Shown here: positions 6,655 to 16,670 of the stretch, one piece after another
Numbering within the stretch: position 1 is the stretch's first letter
How the letters are laid out: each line of letters opens with the position of its first letter
Origin: Gemmatimonadales bacterium
GTDB lineage: Bacteria; Gemmatimonadota; Gemmatimonadetes; Gemmatimonadales; GWC2-71-9
Length of the DNA: 64,000 nucleotides
Assembly: GCA_019637315.1 (NCBI GenBank)
Contig: JAHBVU010000020.1
Span: forward strand, 1-64,000
Direction of reading: 5' to 3'
The notes under the pieces: generated by a model
Database searches by the model: none
Seen by the model: only the letters and a program-made list of their open reading frames with translations
Told to the model about the DNA's origin: nothing
Translations under genes and position numbers: made by a program

Positions 6655-9318
6655 CTAGCCGGTATTCCGCATCCCGGCAGCGACACCGTTTACCGTACTC
6701 AGGAAGGCCTCGAACAACGCCGGGTCCGCTCCCGGCTCGCGCAGCCGGCTCAACACCTCGGCCTGCACGAGATTGATCGGATCGACGTAGGGATTTCGTA
6801 CGTCGATCGACCGCCGCAGCACCTGGTTCTCCTCCAGTAGATGCGTGTGACCGGTCACCTGCAGCAAGACACGCTCGGTGCGTGCCAGGTCCTCGCGCAA
6901 CGCCACGCCGATCGGACGCAGGTGCGGCGGTACCAGCTCCGCGTCATAGACCGCCGCCACGTCCGGCGATGCCTTGGCCACAACCATCTCGATCAGGTCG
7001 AGGGTGGAACGAAAAAATGGCCAGCCCTGATACATGGCCCGGAGTTCCGCTGCGTGCCCAGCCTCGAGCGCCTGGTCGAGCGCGGCACCCACGCCGAGCC
7101 ACGAAGCGAGCAGCAAGCGCGTCTGAGTCCAGGCGAAGACCCAGGGTATCGCACGCAGCGACTTCACTCCGCCCCCGGAACGCCGGCGCGCCGGGCGGCT
7201 TCCGGTTCGCAGCCGACCCAGCTCCGGCTCGGGGGTGGCCGCGCGGAAATAGTCGATGAACTCCGGCATGTCGTAAACGATGCTGCGAAAATGCGCCCGC
7301 GACGCGTCGGCAAGCGCCTGCATCCGCACCCGCCACGCCTCCGGCACCGGCGGCGACTCCAGCAGCGAGGCTTCCAGCGTGGCCGTCGTGTACACCTCCA
7401 AGGTGCGGTCGGCGATTGCCGGCAGCCCGAACTTGGCATCGACCATCTCACCCTGTTCGGTAACGCGGATGGTGCCGTTGATGGAGCCCGGCGGTTGGGA
7501 CTGAATTGCCAAGTGTGTCGGACCTCCACCCCGGCCAACCGATCCACCACGACCGTGAAACAGGGTCAGCCGCACGCCATGCTGCCGCGCCACGGCGACC
7601 AATCGCTCCTGCGCAGCGTAAAGCTCCCATGCGGCGGCGAGGCGGCCGCCGTCTTTGGCAGAATCGGAGTAGCCGATCATCACCTCCAGGGCCGTGCCTA
7701 CGCGCTGGCGATACCAGGGCAGCGACAGCAGCGCGTCCACCATCGTTGCGGCCTGCTGCAAATCGTTCACCGTCTCGAAAAGGGGCACCACCCGGAGCGG
7801 TGGCTCGAGTCCCGCCCCCTCCAGCAGCGCGATCACGGCAAGCACATCCGAGGGTTGTGCGGCCATGGAGATTACGTAAGCGCCCAGGGCATCGCGAGGA
7901 AGCGTCGCGGCGGTACGGACGGTGTCGAGTACGTCGTCGACATCGTTGCCGAACCTGGAGCCGGTCGCGAGGGCATCCGCGATGACCCGGGTCGCGCCGC
8001 TCAGCTCCCCGCGCAGAAACGCTTGCCGGGCCTGTTCGTCCCAGGCGCGGTAGGAGCCATGCCCGGCTGAAGCCGTGAGCGCATCGAGCGCCTCGGTATG
8101 GTGATCCGCGTCCTGTCGCAGGTCGAGCGGAGCAAGCCACATGCCGAGGCTCGGGATCCGTCGGAGAATGTCGAGCAGGCGCCCGTCGGCCACGCGCGCC
8201 GCGCCGGTTTGGTGCAGCGAGCGATAGCAGAGTTGGAGCGGTTCGGCCAGCTCTGCTGCGTCGGCATAGTCGCCGGCATCGGCGCTGTAGGGCGCCCCAG
8301 ACGCCAGCAGGGCGCCCATGCGTTCGCGCATGGCAAGGAGGCGGGCGACCACGGGCTTGAGCAGCGCCCGGTACGGTTCCGGCGCGTCGCCCACCCTGCG
8401 GCGCAGCTCGTCGCTGGCCTTGTCCATCGAGAGCTCGCCCCGCAGGGCCGCGATCTCCTGGCGATACAGGTCGGCGGCCATCCAGCGTGCCAGCATCACG
8501 GCTTGCGCCGTCACCAGCGGGGTGACATTCGGGTTGCCATCGCGGTCGCCGCCGATCCAAGTGCCGAACCGGAGGGGTGCGGCATCCAGCGGCAGCTTCC
8601 TTCCGGTGGCGGCCTGCAGTGCACGGTCGAGTTCGCGCAGCGAGCGCGGCACCGCGTCCCAGAGGGTCCCTTCGAACGACACCAGCCCCCACTTGACCTC
8701 GTCAAACGGCGTCGGTGCCTCACGGCGGACTTCGTTGGTGAGCCAGAGGCTGGTCACCTCGGCCGCGAGAGCGCGGGTCAGCTCTTCCTGCTCCCCCGGG
8801 GTGAGGTCGGTGCGGTCGCGCTCGCCCAGGAGCTCGGCGATGCGCCGCTGAGTCCGCCTGACGGTGCGTCGCACCACTTCGGTCGGGTGCGCCGTGATGA
8901 CCAGCTCGACGTGCAGCGATTGCACCGCCGCATGCAGCGCGTCGGGTGTTACCCCGGCGCCGAGGATCCGCCGGAAGCTCTCGACCAGCGAGCCCCGCTG
9001 CGGCGCCTGGTCTGGTGTGCGCAGGTAGTCACGCCGCCGGCGGATGCGGTGGTGCTGTTCGGCGATATTGGCCAGGCCGAGAAAATGGGCAAAGGCCCGG
9101 GCTACGGTGAGCGACTGGGGTGTGGAGAGCGCCTGCAGGGTGCGGGTCAGCTCCTCGCGCGCCACTCTGCCTCCGCGGGCGTCTTTGGCAAGGACGCGCA
9201 CCCGTTCGACCGTCTCGAACAGCGCGTTCCCCTCCTGCTCGCGCAACGTGGCGCCGAGCAACTCGCCGAGGAGGCGGACGTCAGCATGAAGCGGGGCATG
9301 GGGAGAGGCGAGGGGCAT
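6655..9318 (-). CDS. ppc: Phosphoenolpyruvate carboxylase
   Basis: An 887-residue enzyme forming oxaloacetate from PEP and bicarbonate, replenishing the TCA cycle. Diagnostic motifs are all present: ITAHPTEVVRRT with the catalytic His (about residue 141), FHGRGGSVGRGGGPTHLAI, the SQPPGSINGTIRVTEQGEM region and the C-terminal GMRNTG that closes the active site. Length fits the family. An upstream TTG at 9375 would add 19 residues; the ATG at 9318 matches the usual N-terminus. The last gene before it, the serine hydrolase, converges on it with a weak hairpin (CCGTGA/TCACGG, 6625-6645) between. Confidence 0.95.
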   Translation of the reverse strand: MPLASPHAPLHADVRLLGELLGATLREQEGNALFETVERVRVLAKDARGGRVAREELTRTLQALSTPQSLTVARAFAHFLGLANIAEQHHRIRRRRDYLRTPDQAPQRGSLVESFRRILGAGVTPDALHAAVQSLHVELVITAHPTEVVRRTVRRTQRRIAELLGERDRTDLTPGEQEELTRALAAEVTSLWLTNEVRREAPTPFDEVKWGLVSFEGTLWDAVPRSLRELDRALQAATGRKLPLDAAPLRFGTWIGGDRDGNPNVTPLVTAQAVMLARWMAADLYRQEIAALRGELSMDKASDELRRRVGDAPEPYRALLKPVVARLLAMRERMGALLASGAPYSADAGDYADAAELAEPLQLCYRSLHQTGAARVADGRLLDILRRIPSLGMWLAPLDLRQDADHHTEALDALTASAGHGSYRAWDEQARQAFLRGELSGATRVIADALATGSRFGNDVDDVLDTVRTAATLPRDALGAYVISMAAQPSDVLAVIALLEGAGLEPPLRVVPLFETVNDLQQAATMVDALLSLPWYRQRVGTALEVMIGYSDSAKDGGRLAAAWELYAAQERLVAVARQHGVRLTLFHGRGGSVGRGGGPTHLAIQSQPPGSINGTIRVTEQGEMVDAKFGLPAIADRTLEVYTTATLEASLLESPPVPEAWRVRMQALADASRAHFRSIVYDMPEFIDYFRAATPEPELGRLRTGSRPARRRSGGGVKSLRAIPWVFAWTQTRLLLASWLGVGAALDQALEAGHAAELRAMYQGWPFFRSTLDLIEMVVAKASPDVAAVYDAELVPPHLRPIGVALREDLARTERVLLQVTGHTHLLEENQVLRRSIDVRNPYVDPINLVQAEVLSRLREPGADPALFEAFLSTVNGVAAGMRNTG

Positions 9319-9520
9319 GGCGGCTCGTCGAGGGTCGATTCGTACAACCAAACGGCGATCGATGGGCGCTGGCAAGCCCTCGAGCTACCCGGTGCGGAGC
9401 CGCTCGGCGGCGGCAGACACGCTGCCAAGCTTCGCGGCTCGGGACGCTCTTGCGCGAGCACCGGTCAAGAGACGAGCATTGAGAACGATCGCTCGAGCCT
9501 CAACGCTGGGGTGTCACGGT

Positions 9521-10591
9521 ATGACGAACCTGAACCGACGCGACTTTGCTGCCATCGGCCTCTCGACGCTCTGGGCCGGGCGCATACCGGGTGCAACCTA
9601 TCAACTCCGGACGGACCATCGAGCCGACCTCGTCATTCGGCCGTTCAGATCGAACGACGCGGAGGCCGTTGGTCGCCTCGTCGACGCCGAGTACCTGAAC
9701 GATGCCGACCGCGCGAGTAGTTTGCACGCGATCAACCGGGGCCTGCACCTTCCGTCAGGGCGGAACAACGGCTGGCGGACGACTCTGGTAGCTGAGCAGG
9801 ACGGGACCGTAGTCGGGGTGGGTTCCTCGAGTGCGTTTGCCCTCGGCCGGAACGCACGAACACACACGATCGTCGCGCCATCACACCGGCGGCAGGGGAT
9901 CGGCACGCGTCTGTATCAGGAAATTGCTCCTCTCGTACGTGCGCAGGGACGAACGCCGGTCGCGTCGATTGCTGGTCGTGAAGGTGTCGCATTTCGTTTC
10001 GCCTCGTCCTGCGGCATGCGACCGCTGATGCGGTCGCGCCAGCTCACGCTGGACCTCACCTCTTGGGCGGTCGACCTCTGGTGCAGGCATGCCATCGAAC
10101 AGGCAAGCCCGTACGCCCTGGTGCCCAGCTCGCAGGTTACGCCCGACGTGTTCTTCGGTGCGCTCGGCGCGGCCTACCACTACATGCATGAGCGATGGTC
10201 GGACATCCAGGTCGAGACGCCGGCTCAGTCTCGGGCCACCTGGCAGGCGCGCGTCAGCGAAACCTCCGGTGTCGTGGCACTCGAAGGCCAGCGCGCGGTA
10301 GGGGTCGGCAATTACTTCGCCAACCGTGCCGTCGAGGGCGGGGTCGTGGTGTTCCCGACCGGCGTTTGTCGCGCGCTGCCTTCATTGGATCACGAGCGCG
10401 CCCTGACTGCCCGGTTGCTCGGTGACCGACTGCTTGCTGCGCGCACGGCAGGGAATCGCGAGGCCATTCTCGAGTTCGACGACGACGATGGCCGCTTGCT
10501 GTCGGTCATGGCCAGCATCCCGGTTTCGAGCATCAACGAATCATTCACGCTGACGGCAGGGCTGACGAGCCACTGGCCCAACCGCCCGTAG
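9521..10591 (+). CDS. Two-domain GNAT acetyltransferase with Tat-like N-terminus
   Basis: A 356-residue protein whose residues about 35-155 form a GNAT N-acetyltransferase domain, with the acetyl-CoA loop HRRQGIGTRLYQE. The second half looks like a degenerate repeat of the same fold, as in two-domain GNATs. Unusually the protein opens with NLNRRDFAAIGLSTLWAG, which resembles the start of a twin-arginine signal though the hydrophobic stretch is short. Cytoplasmic acetyl-CoA makes export unlikely, so this may be a fusion with an old signal peptide. Substrate unknown. Confidence 0.75.
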   Translation: MTNLNRRDFAAIGLSTLWAGRIPGATYQLRTDHRADLVIRPFRSNDAEAVGRLVDAEYLNDADRASSLHAINRGLHLPSGRNNGWRTTLVAEQDGTVVGVGSSSAFALGRNARTHTIVAPSHRRQGIGTRLYQEIAPLVRAQGRTPVASIAGREGVAFRFASSCGMRPLMRSRQLTLDLTSWAVDLWCRHAIEQASPYALVPSSQVTPDVFFGALGAAYHYMHERWSDIQVETPAQSRATWQARVSETSGVVALEGQRAVGVGNYFANRAVEGGVVVFPTGVCRALPSLDHERALTARLLGDRLLAARTAGNREAILEFDDDDGRLLSVMASIPVSSINESFTLTAGLTSHWPNRP

Positions 10592-10639
10592 CGTTTCCGT
10601 TCGGGCCGGAGCGAAGCGGTCGCGGCAAGACAGGACGCT

Positions 10640-13081
10640 TCACCCGCTTCCGTTGCGGGGAAGGAGGTCGTGGATTGCCTGGACCAGCACATCGACCGCG
10701 AACGGCTTGTCCAGGAAGGTGATGCCGGCGAGGGTCTCCTTCGGAAGGATCTCTTCTCCGGCGTAACCGGACATGAGCACGATGGCCAGATCTGGGTGGA
10801 TGGCGCGAAGGCTGCGAACCAGCTCGGAGCCAGAGACCAGTGGCATCACGACATCGCTGACGAGAACGTCGGGAAGGCTGTCCTGGGCCAGGCGAATCGC
10901 CTCTTCACCGTTTGATGCCGTGACCACCTCGGCGCCAGCTCGGCGGAGGACTTTGGTCAGCACAGTTCGCAACTGGATCTGGTCCTCGACTAACAGGACC
11001 CGAACCCCGTCCAGACGGGTGGCGACGGCGGTGGCGGCGGCCGGAGCGGGCGCGTCGGTGGGCTCCTCTGTCGTCCAGGCGGGAAGGCAGACGGTGAAAA
11101 CGCTGCCCACACCGGGTGCGCTTTCGATCGACACGGATCCGCCCATTTCCTCGGCGAGGTACTTGACGGTGTTCAGGCCGATCCCGGTGCCGTGGTCCTT
11201 GGTCGTATAGAAGGCATCGAAGATCCGCGGCTGGATCTGCTCGGGGATTCCCACCCCGTCGTCGCGAATGACGAGCCGCACTTGTTCTCCGGGACCGGGC
11301 TCCACCTGCACCTCCACCACACCGCTCCGCCCGGTCGCCTCCACCGCATCGCGGGCATTCACCACCAGGTTGAACAACACCTGCTCGAACTGATGGGGCG
11401 ACATGCGCACGTCCGGAACTCCTTCCTCCAGATGGAAGGTAAGTTCGCATCCTGGTCCGACCAGGCGCCGCAGCAACGAGGCCATTTCGGTAATCGCGAC
11501 GGCCGGATTGAAGGTACGCGGTTCTCCTTGCGACCGTTTGGTGAAGTCGAGGAGGCGCCGAATCAGCGCAGCAGCCCGTCGGCTGGTCTGACCGAGGAGA
11601 TCCAGATCTGCGAGGGCCTCGTGGTTGCCGCGCAACTCATGGCGCAGCAGGTCCGCCTGGATGTCGATGACGGCGAGCAGGTTGTTGAAGTCGTGCGCGA
11701 TCCCACCAGAGACCCGCCCCACGACCTCCAGTTTCTGCGCCTCGGCGAGCTGGGCCTGAAGGAGGAGGCGGTCGCTGATGTCGCGCAGGACGACGGTGCT
11801 GCGCATTTCTCCGGAATCGGCCTCGTAGGTGCGGCTCGTGACCTCGCAGGGAACTCGGTGGCCCGCCTTGTGGATCCACGACAGTTCGCCGGTGAATTCC
11901 CCGGTCTCGGCCCGGCGCACCAGGCCATCGCGCCATCGAGGGTCGGCGTCGTCCTGTACGAGCGAACGTCCTCCCGCCAGAAGTTCCGCCTCCGTATACC
12001 CGAGAATCCTGCATGCAGCGGGGTTGGCCGCGAGGATCTCGCCCGTGGGCTTGCCGAGAATGATGCCGTCGAGCGCCTGCATGAACAGCTGGTGATATCT
12101 GTCCTCGGCCTCGGCGATCGTGAGGGTGCGGAGGCGCTGCGCATTGTAGTGGCCCGACAGCAGCGCGCTGACTCTGACGCAGAACGATGCGAACGCGTCA
12201 TCCCAGTACAACATCGGGTGCGTACCGAGCACGGTGATCCCGTCGGACTCCGCTCCGTTTCCCGCGAAGGGGATGATCGCGACGTGGCTCGCGCCGCAGG
12301 TGTCACTGGCGAGCCTGAGCCCCGGGACGTCCGCGATCGGGCACCGCACGGGTCGCTCCGGGGTACTGTCGCGACACAACAGCAGGAGTGCCGCTACCCA
12401 CTCGTCGATGTCTTCCTGCGCTGGTCCGATGAAGCCGCTCGTGCTCGCGATCGTCCAATCGGCGCCGCTCCGAACCACCACCAGGTGGCAAGGGACGTCG
12501 GCGGCGTCGGTCAGGGCGCGAGCGGCGCGGGCCACTGCGTCAGCCGGAGTCGCCGGAGCGACCGGCTCCGCCATGGTTGCCAGCAGGGTCTCGCGGCGGG
12601 ACGCCAGGACCTCGAGGGTCGTTTCCACTGCTGCGGACAGCACTCCGACGACCTTGCCGGCACTGTCCCGCAGCGGAGAATAGGAGAAGGTGAAGTAGCG
12701 CGCCTCCAGAAAGCCCCGTCGCGCGAGGGGGAGCAGGGCATTCTCCATCATGACGGCGCGGCCGCTCCGGTACACTTCATCCAGGATTGGGCCGACGTAC
12801 CCCCAGAGTTCCCGGAAGGCATCGGGGCCGGTCTGCCACACCGCGGGGTGCTTGTCCCCGAGGATCGGGATATAGCCGTCGTTGTAGATGAGGTGGAAGT
12901 CAGGCCCCCATCCGAGCATCATTGGGATACGTGCATCCAGCGCCAGGTGAACCTGGGCCCGAAGGTCGGCCGGCCACTGGTCCGGCGGCCCGATTGCCGT
13001 GGACGTCCAATCGAACGCATCGAGCACCCCGGCCATCTCAGCGGCTTGTGGGAAGCGATGCGGGGCCTGGGATGGAGCCAT
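10640..13081 (-). CDS. Hybrid sensor histidine kinase with receiver domain
   Basis: An 813-residue soluble hybrid kinase. Order: an N-terminal PAS-like sensor (about 20-155), a GAF-like region (165-310), a second PAS (325-440; HQLFMQALDGIIL), the HisKA H-box VSGGIAHDFNNLLAVI with His near 465, a HATPase domain (NLVVNARDAVE; DDGVGIP; GTGIGLNTV), and a C-terminal receiver (VLLVEDQ, phospho-acceptor Asp in VLVSDVVMP, Lys in FLDKPF). No membrane helix is seen. No DNA-binding partner is adjacent, so output probably passes to a phosphotransfer protein elsewhere. Confidence 0.92.
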   Translation of the reverse strand: MAPSQAPHRFPQAAEMAGVLDAFDWTSTAIGPPDQWPADLRAQVHLALDARIPMMLGWGPDFHLIYNDGYIPILGDKHPAVWQTGPDAFRELWGYVGPILDEVYRSGRAVMMENALLPLARRGFLEARYFTFSYSPLRDSAGKVVGVLSAAVETTLEVLASRRETLLATMAEPVAPATPADAVARAARALTDAADVPCHLVVVRSGADWTIASTSGFIGPAQEDIDEWVAALLLLCRDSTPERPVRCPIADVPGLRLASDTCGASHVAIIPFAGNGAESDGITVLGTHPMLYWDDAFASFCVRVSALLSGHYNAQRLRTLTIAEAEDRYHQLFMQALDGIILGKPTGEILAANPAACRILGYTEAELLAGGRSLVQDDADPRWRDGLVRRAETGEFTGELSWIHKAGHRVPCEVTSRTYEADSGEMRSTVVLRDISDRLLLQAQLAEAQKLEVVGRVSGGIAHDFNNLLAVIDIQADLLRHELRGNHEALADLDLLGQTSRRAAALIRRLLDFTKRSQGEPRTFNPAVAITEMASLLRRLVGPGCELTFHLEEGVPDVRMSPHQFEQVLFNLVVNARDAVEATGRSGVVEVQVEPGPGEQVRLVIRDDGVGIPEQIQPRIFDAFYTTKDHGTGIGLNTVKYLAEEMGGSVSIESAPGVGSVFTVCLPAWTTEEPTDAPAPAAATAVATRLDGVRVLLVEDQIQLRTVLTKVLRRAGAEVVTASNGEEAIRLAQDSLPDVLVSDVVMPLVSGSELVRSLRAIHPDLAIVLMSGYAGEEILPKETLAGITFLDKPFAVDVLVQAIHDLLPRNGSG

Positions 13082-13233
13082 GGCGGTGAGGGATCAGAGG
13101 TGGATACACACGCGGAACAGTGAGTCGAACGCGCATGTCGCCCCGAGAATGTACGTCATCCGCCGAGATGCCGCTTGCAGGGCGGGGTCCGGGGGGGCCT
13201 GGCCCTGAAGCCGAGCGGAGTCAGCTTGTGCGC

Positions 13234-13422
13234 ATGGCCATGATTCTTGCCGTTGTCACCCTTTCGCTGCTGCTCGGCGCATTGGGGTTCTGCTCGCCAT
13301 CAGCCCGGGCGAGCCACGGGTTTGTGAGTTCTGGAGCGAGTTTGCTCCGATCCCGGGGCAGAAGGCGCCCGTCGTGCGCGGCAGACGGGAATCGAAACTC
13401 GTACCGAAGGCGGAACGCATGA
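13234..13422 (+). other. Doubtful small ORF in a 337-base gap
   Basis: The gap 13082-13418 has no convincing gene. It does hold a 62-codon frame whose first 25 residues (MAMILAVVTLSLLLGALGFC) look like a signal or membrane segment and whose stop overlaps the next start as ATGA. The rest of the product is arginine-rich and without family features, and the ribosome site is poor. It could be a leader coupled to the amidohydrolase or chance. Confidence 0.25.
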
Positions 13423-14774
13423 TTCGCAAGGGATGGAGACGCCTCACGCTGCTCCTCATGCTCGCCACCGTCTCATGTGGCAGCCCTCGATTGCCGATCA
13501 CGGTAGCGATCGTGAATGTCACGGTAATCGATGAAATGGGGCCGCGGCCTCACCAGACCGTGCTTATCTCGCATGACAGGATCGTACGCGTGGAGACGGG
13601 CCCGGACGCCGCAGTCCCGGAAGCTGCGGAGGTCGTCGACGGCACGGGGAGATATCTGATTCCAGGGCTCTGGGACATGCACACGCACGTCACCATGTTC
13701 GGCTCCGGGTCCGAGGCACTGGCTCTCTATGTGGCCAATGGGGTAACGGGGATCCGCGACATGGGAGCGGTGCGATTGGCGGAGGCCAAGGCACTGCGCG
13801 ACGGGATTGCGGACGGGCGGGTCGTGGGACCACGAATGTTCATTGCCACTCCAATCGTGGAGAACGCTGCTTGGCTTGCGGCAGCTCGGGACTTGTATGA
13901 CAAGGCCGGAGCATCGACGGAGTGGGCGCAGGAGCGCTTTGGGCCCCGTACTTCCGAGGAAGCGGTCCGATGGCTGGACTCGATTGTGACGTTTGGGGTG
14001 GACCACCTGAAGATCCGGAGCTGGCCGGAGCGGGAGGTCGCGACTGCCTTGATTGTGCGGGCCCGAGAGCATGGGCTGCCCGTGGCCGCCCACGCCAACT
14101 GGCCCTTCCCGCCGGAGGGCCTGGCAAGCGTCGAGCACGGGCTGTGGCCACCGCATGAAGTCTCCGACACGGCGCGGAGGACGCTATGGGAGCTCCTCAA
14201 GACACACAACGTCACTTTCGTCACCACTCTCACGTACTGGCCAGGGCGGCTCTCTCCCGTTGATGCGCTGATCGACGACCTCCATCCTGAACGGAATCCG
14301 GCGGTTCGGTACGTGCCGCGGGGGACCCGTGAGGCATGGCGCGGCGACCTGGAAGCACGGAGAGGGGAGTCTCCGATGGATTGGTCTGCTGCCTATCAGG
14401 CGGAGCTTCGTAACCTCAAAGAGATGCGGGCGGCGGGTGTAACGATCATGCCTGGCTCCGATCCCGGTTCACAGCACTCGCTACCTGGGTTTGGTCTCCA
14501 CGAGGAGCTTGCACTTCTAGTCGAGTTGGGAGGTATCCCGCCACTCGAGGCACTTCGAGCCGCCACGAACGCGCCGGCTCGTTTCCTCGGTGTCGAGGAT
14601 TCGCTTGGGTCAGTAAGTCCAGGACAGCTGGCCAACCTGGTCCTCCTCAATGCGAACCCACTGGACGACATTCGCCACACGCGGCAAATCCATGCCGTGG
14701 TGCTGCAGGGAATCCTGCTGGATCGAGAGAGACTCGACCGCCTCTTGCTCGAGGTGGAACGTGCGGCCCGGTGA
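13419..14774 (+). CDS. Exported amidohydrolase (imidazolonepropionase/prolidase-like)
   Basis: A 451-residue metal-dependent amidohydrolase with an N-terminal lipoprotein signal (LLLMLATVSCGS). The metal site begins with HTH in LIPGLWDMHTHV; the barrel continues with KIRS (carbamylated-Lys position), AHANWP, EHGLW and the Asp in IMPGSDPG; the sandwich strand SPGQLANLVLLNANPL closes it. Similar lipoproteins in soil bacteria act on peptides or cyclic amides, but the substrate is not deducible. Start at 13419 gives the full signal. Confidence 0.85.
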   Translation: MIRKGWRRLTLLLMLATVSCGSPRLPITVAIVNVTVIDEMGPRPHQTVLISHDRIVRVETGPDAAVPEAAEVVDGTGRYLIPGLWDMHTHVTMFGSGSEALALYVANGVTGIRDMGAVRLAEAKALRDGIADGRVVGPRMFIATPIVENAAWLAAARDLYDKAGASTEWAQERFGPRTSEEAVRWLDSIVTFGVDHLKIRSWPEREVATALIVRAREHGLPVAAHANWPFPPEGLASVEHGLWPPHEVSDTARRTLWELLKTHNVTFVTTLTYWPGRLSPVDALIDDLHPERNPAVRYVPRGTREAWRGDLEARRGESPMDWSAAYQAELRNLKEMRAAGVTIMPGSDPGSQHSLPGFGLHEELALLVELGGIPPLEALRAATNAPARFLGVEDSLGSVSPGQLANLVLLNANPLDDIRHTRQIHAVVLQGILLDRERLDRLLLEVERAAR

Positions 14775-14820
14775 CGTCATGGTGGGTTCGCATCTCGTCG
14801 GATCTCGGACCATCACCGAC

Positions 14821-14942
14821 GTCTATCCGGCCTGTCCCCGAGCTATTCCGGTTTGCCAGGTTGCGGTCCTGTACCCATGTTGTTCGGGATGGCATGGCCG
14901 CTCCGTTTCGCGAGCGGTCGTAGGTGCCCAGAGTCGCTAGCA
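14821..14942 (+). repeat. Decayed attC-like sequence
   Basis: This stretch keeps several blocks of the attC family seen at 720-855 and 3689-3823: GGTTTGCCAGGTTGC for GGTTTGCAGCGGGC, CCCATGTTGTTCGGGATGGC for CCCATGTTAGTTGGAGGATGGC, GGCCGCTC, and CCCAGAGTCGCTAGCAC for CCCAGAGTCGTTATGCC. Both core sites have lost the consensus. It lies just before the antiporter gene and would be a relic rather than a working site. Confidence 0.5.
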
Positions 14943-14957
14943 CCTCACGGTAACCAG

Positions 14958-16670
14958 ATGATGTCGTATCTCGCACAGATCCTCATACTGCTGGCCATGG
15001 CAACAGCCGTCGTGGTTGCCTTTCAGCGACTCCACATCCCGACGAGTCTGGGATATCTGCTGGTTGGTGTGATCCTCGGGCCGCACACGCTGGGGCCGAC
15101 GGTTTCGATACCCGCGATCGGGACCCTGGCCGAGTTCGGCGTTGTCTTCCTGCTGTTTACCATCGGGCTGAACTTCTCCCTGCCGCAGTTGCAAACGCTG
15201 CGGCACCAGGTCTTCGGACTGGGAACCGGGCAGGTCGTATTCACAACCCTGCTGGTTGGAGTCATCGTGTGGCTCACCGGGCAGCCTGTTGCCGTCGCAT
15301 TCGTATTCGGTGCGGTCTTCGCTCAGTCATCGACCACCATCATTGCGAGTCTCCTGAAGGAGCGGGGTGAGGAGAATACCCAGCACGGCCGCCTCGGACT
15401 CGCGATGTCTGTATTTCAGGACGTCACCGCAGTCCCGTTTCTCGTCGTCATACCCGTGTTGGGCACGTCGGTCGCTGCGGGGGTACTGGCCGCCACGCTC
15501 GGTTGGGCGATTGCGAAGGCCGTTTTCGCGTTCGTACTGGTGTTCATTGTCGGTCGCTGGCTGCTGCGGCCGCTCTTCCACTCGATCTCGGAGCGCCGAT
15601 CTCTCGAAGTATTTACGCTGGCTGTCCTGCTGATCGCCCTGCTCGCGGCCTGGACCACGAGCAGCCTCGGGCTTTCGCTGGCGCTGGGCGGCTTCCTTGC
15701 CGGGATGATGTTGGGAGAAACGGAGTTCCGCCACCAGGTGGAATCCAGTATACGCCCATTCCGTGATGTTCTGCTCGGTTTGTTCTTCATCGGGATAGGC
15801 ATGCGCTTCGACCCGGGTGCGATACCTCCGATCTGGCATTGGGCTCTACTCGGCGCGCTGCTCATTCTGGCAAGCAAGACGCTGATTGTCGCCGCGATGG
15901 TGCGCAGGTCGGGGGTGTACGCCCCAGTTGCCTGGCGCACCGGCTTGCTGTTGAGCGTGGGTGGTGAGTTCGGTCTTGCCCTGATTGCCATCGCGTCGGA
16001 TTCAAACGTAATCGGCATGCCACTGGGCCAGATTGCGATAACCTCAGTGCTGCTTGCCATGGTCGGCGGCGCCGTTCTGATTCGCTTCAACGGTGCAATC
16101 GCCTCCCGGCTGGTCAGGGCCCCGCGTGCTGAGGCGCCCACGAGGCCTGAGTTACCGGAAACGCTGGAACAGCAGGTCGTGATCGGTGGTTATGGCCGCG
16201 TAGGTCACACCGTCGCTGTGCTGCTGCATTCACACGGTATTCCATTCCTCGCGTTCGATACCGATCCGAATCGGGTTGCACAAGGAAGAGCGGATGGTCA
16301 TCGAGTGTACTTCGGCGACATCTCCGATTCGGGATTGCTGGCAGCCATCCATGTTGAGCGTGCATCGCTGGTCATCTTTGCCACCGACGGTTCGACCACA
16401 GCCTTGCGTGCTCTTGCGTACCTGCATAGGTCCTGTCCGCAGGTACCTGTTGTTGCGAGAGCACGGGATCTCGCAACGAGTGCGCAGCTGCTTCAGGCCG
16501 GCGCGGTACACGCATATCCCGAAACCATCGAAGCGAGCCTGCGTCTCGGTGCGACGGCGCTGCAGATACTTCGCGTGCCGGCGGCCGAGATCGATCAGAT
16601 CATCCAGAGCGTGCGGGATCGGGGCTACAGGCCCGTGTTGGAAGGTGAACCGGAGCAGGGTGATCGTTGA
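14958..16670 (+). CDS. Kef-type cation/proton antiporter with RCK domain
   Basis: A 570-residue CPA2-family transporter. Residues 1-385 form 12 or so membrane helices with the family landmarks LGYLLVGVILGPHTLG, FLLFTIGLNFSL and SVGGEFGLALIA. A TrkA-N/RCK domain follows (VVIGGYGRVGHTVAVLL, Rossmann GxGxxG, then FDTDPNRV and FGDISD), where NAD(H) or glutathione-type ligands gate related systems. KefB/KefC export potassium during electrophile stress; the ion and ligand here are not proven. The start at 14958 (first of two ATGs) matches the first helix. Confidence 0.9.
   Translation: MMSYLAQILILLAMATAVVVAFQRLHIPTSLGYLLVGVILGPHTLGPTVSIPAIGTLAEFGVVFLLFTIGLNFSLPQLQTLRHQVFGLGTGQVVFTTLLVGVIVWLTGQPVAVAFVFGAVFAQSSTTIIASLLKERGEENTQHGRLGLAMSVFQDVTAVPFLVVIPVLGTSVAAGVLAATLGWAIAKAVFAFVLVFIVGRWLLRPLFHSISERRSLEVFTLAVLLIALLAAWTTSSLGLSLALGGFLAGMMLGETEFRHQVESSIRPFRDVLLGLFFIGIGMRFDPGAIPPIWHWALLGALLILASKTLIVAAMVRRSGVYAPVAWRTGLLLSVGGEFGLALIAIASDSNVIGMPLGQIAITSVLLAMVGGAVLIRFNGAIASRLVRAPRAEAPTRPELPETLEQQVVIGGYGRVGHTVAVLLHSHGIPFLAFDTDPNRVAQGRADGHRVYFGDISDSGLLAAIHVERASLVIFATDGSTTALRALAYLHRSCPQVPVVARARDLATSAQLLQAGAVHAYPETIEASLRLGATALQILRVPAAEIDQIIQSVRDRGYRPVLEGEPEQGDR

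Noticed and set aside
9319-9375. TTG start 57 bases upstream for PEP carboxylase
   Set aside because: The ATG at 9318 matches the usual enzyme N-terminus and the extra residues are not conserved-looking.
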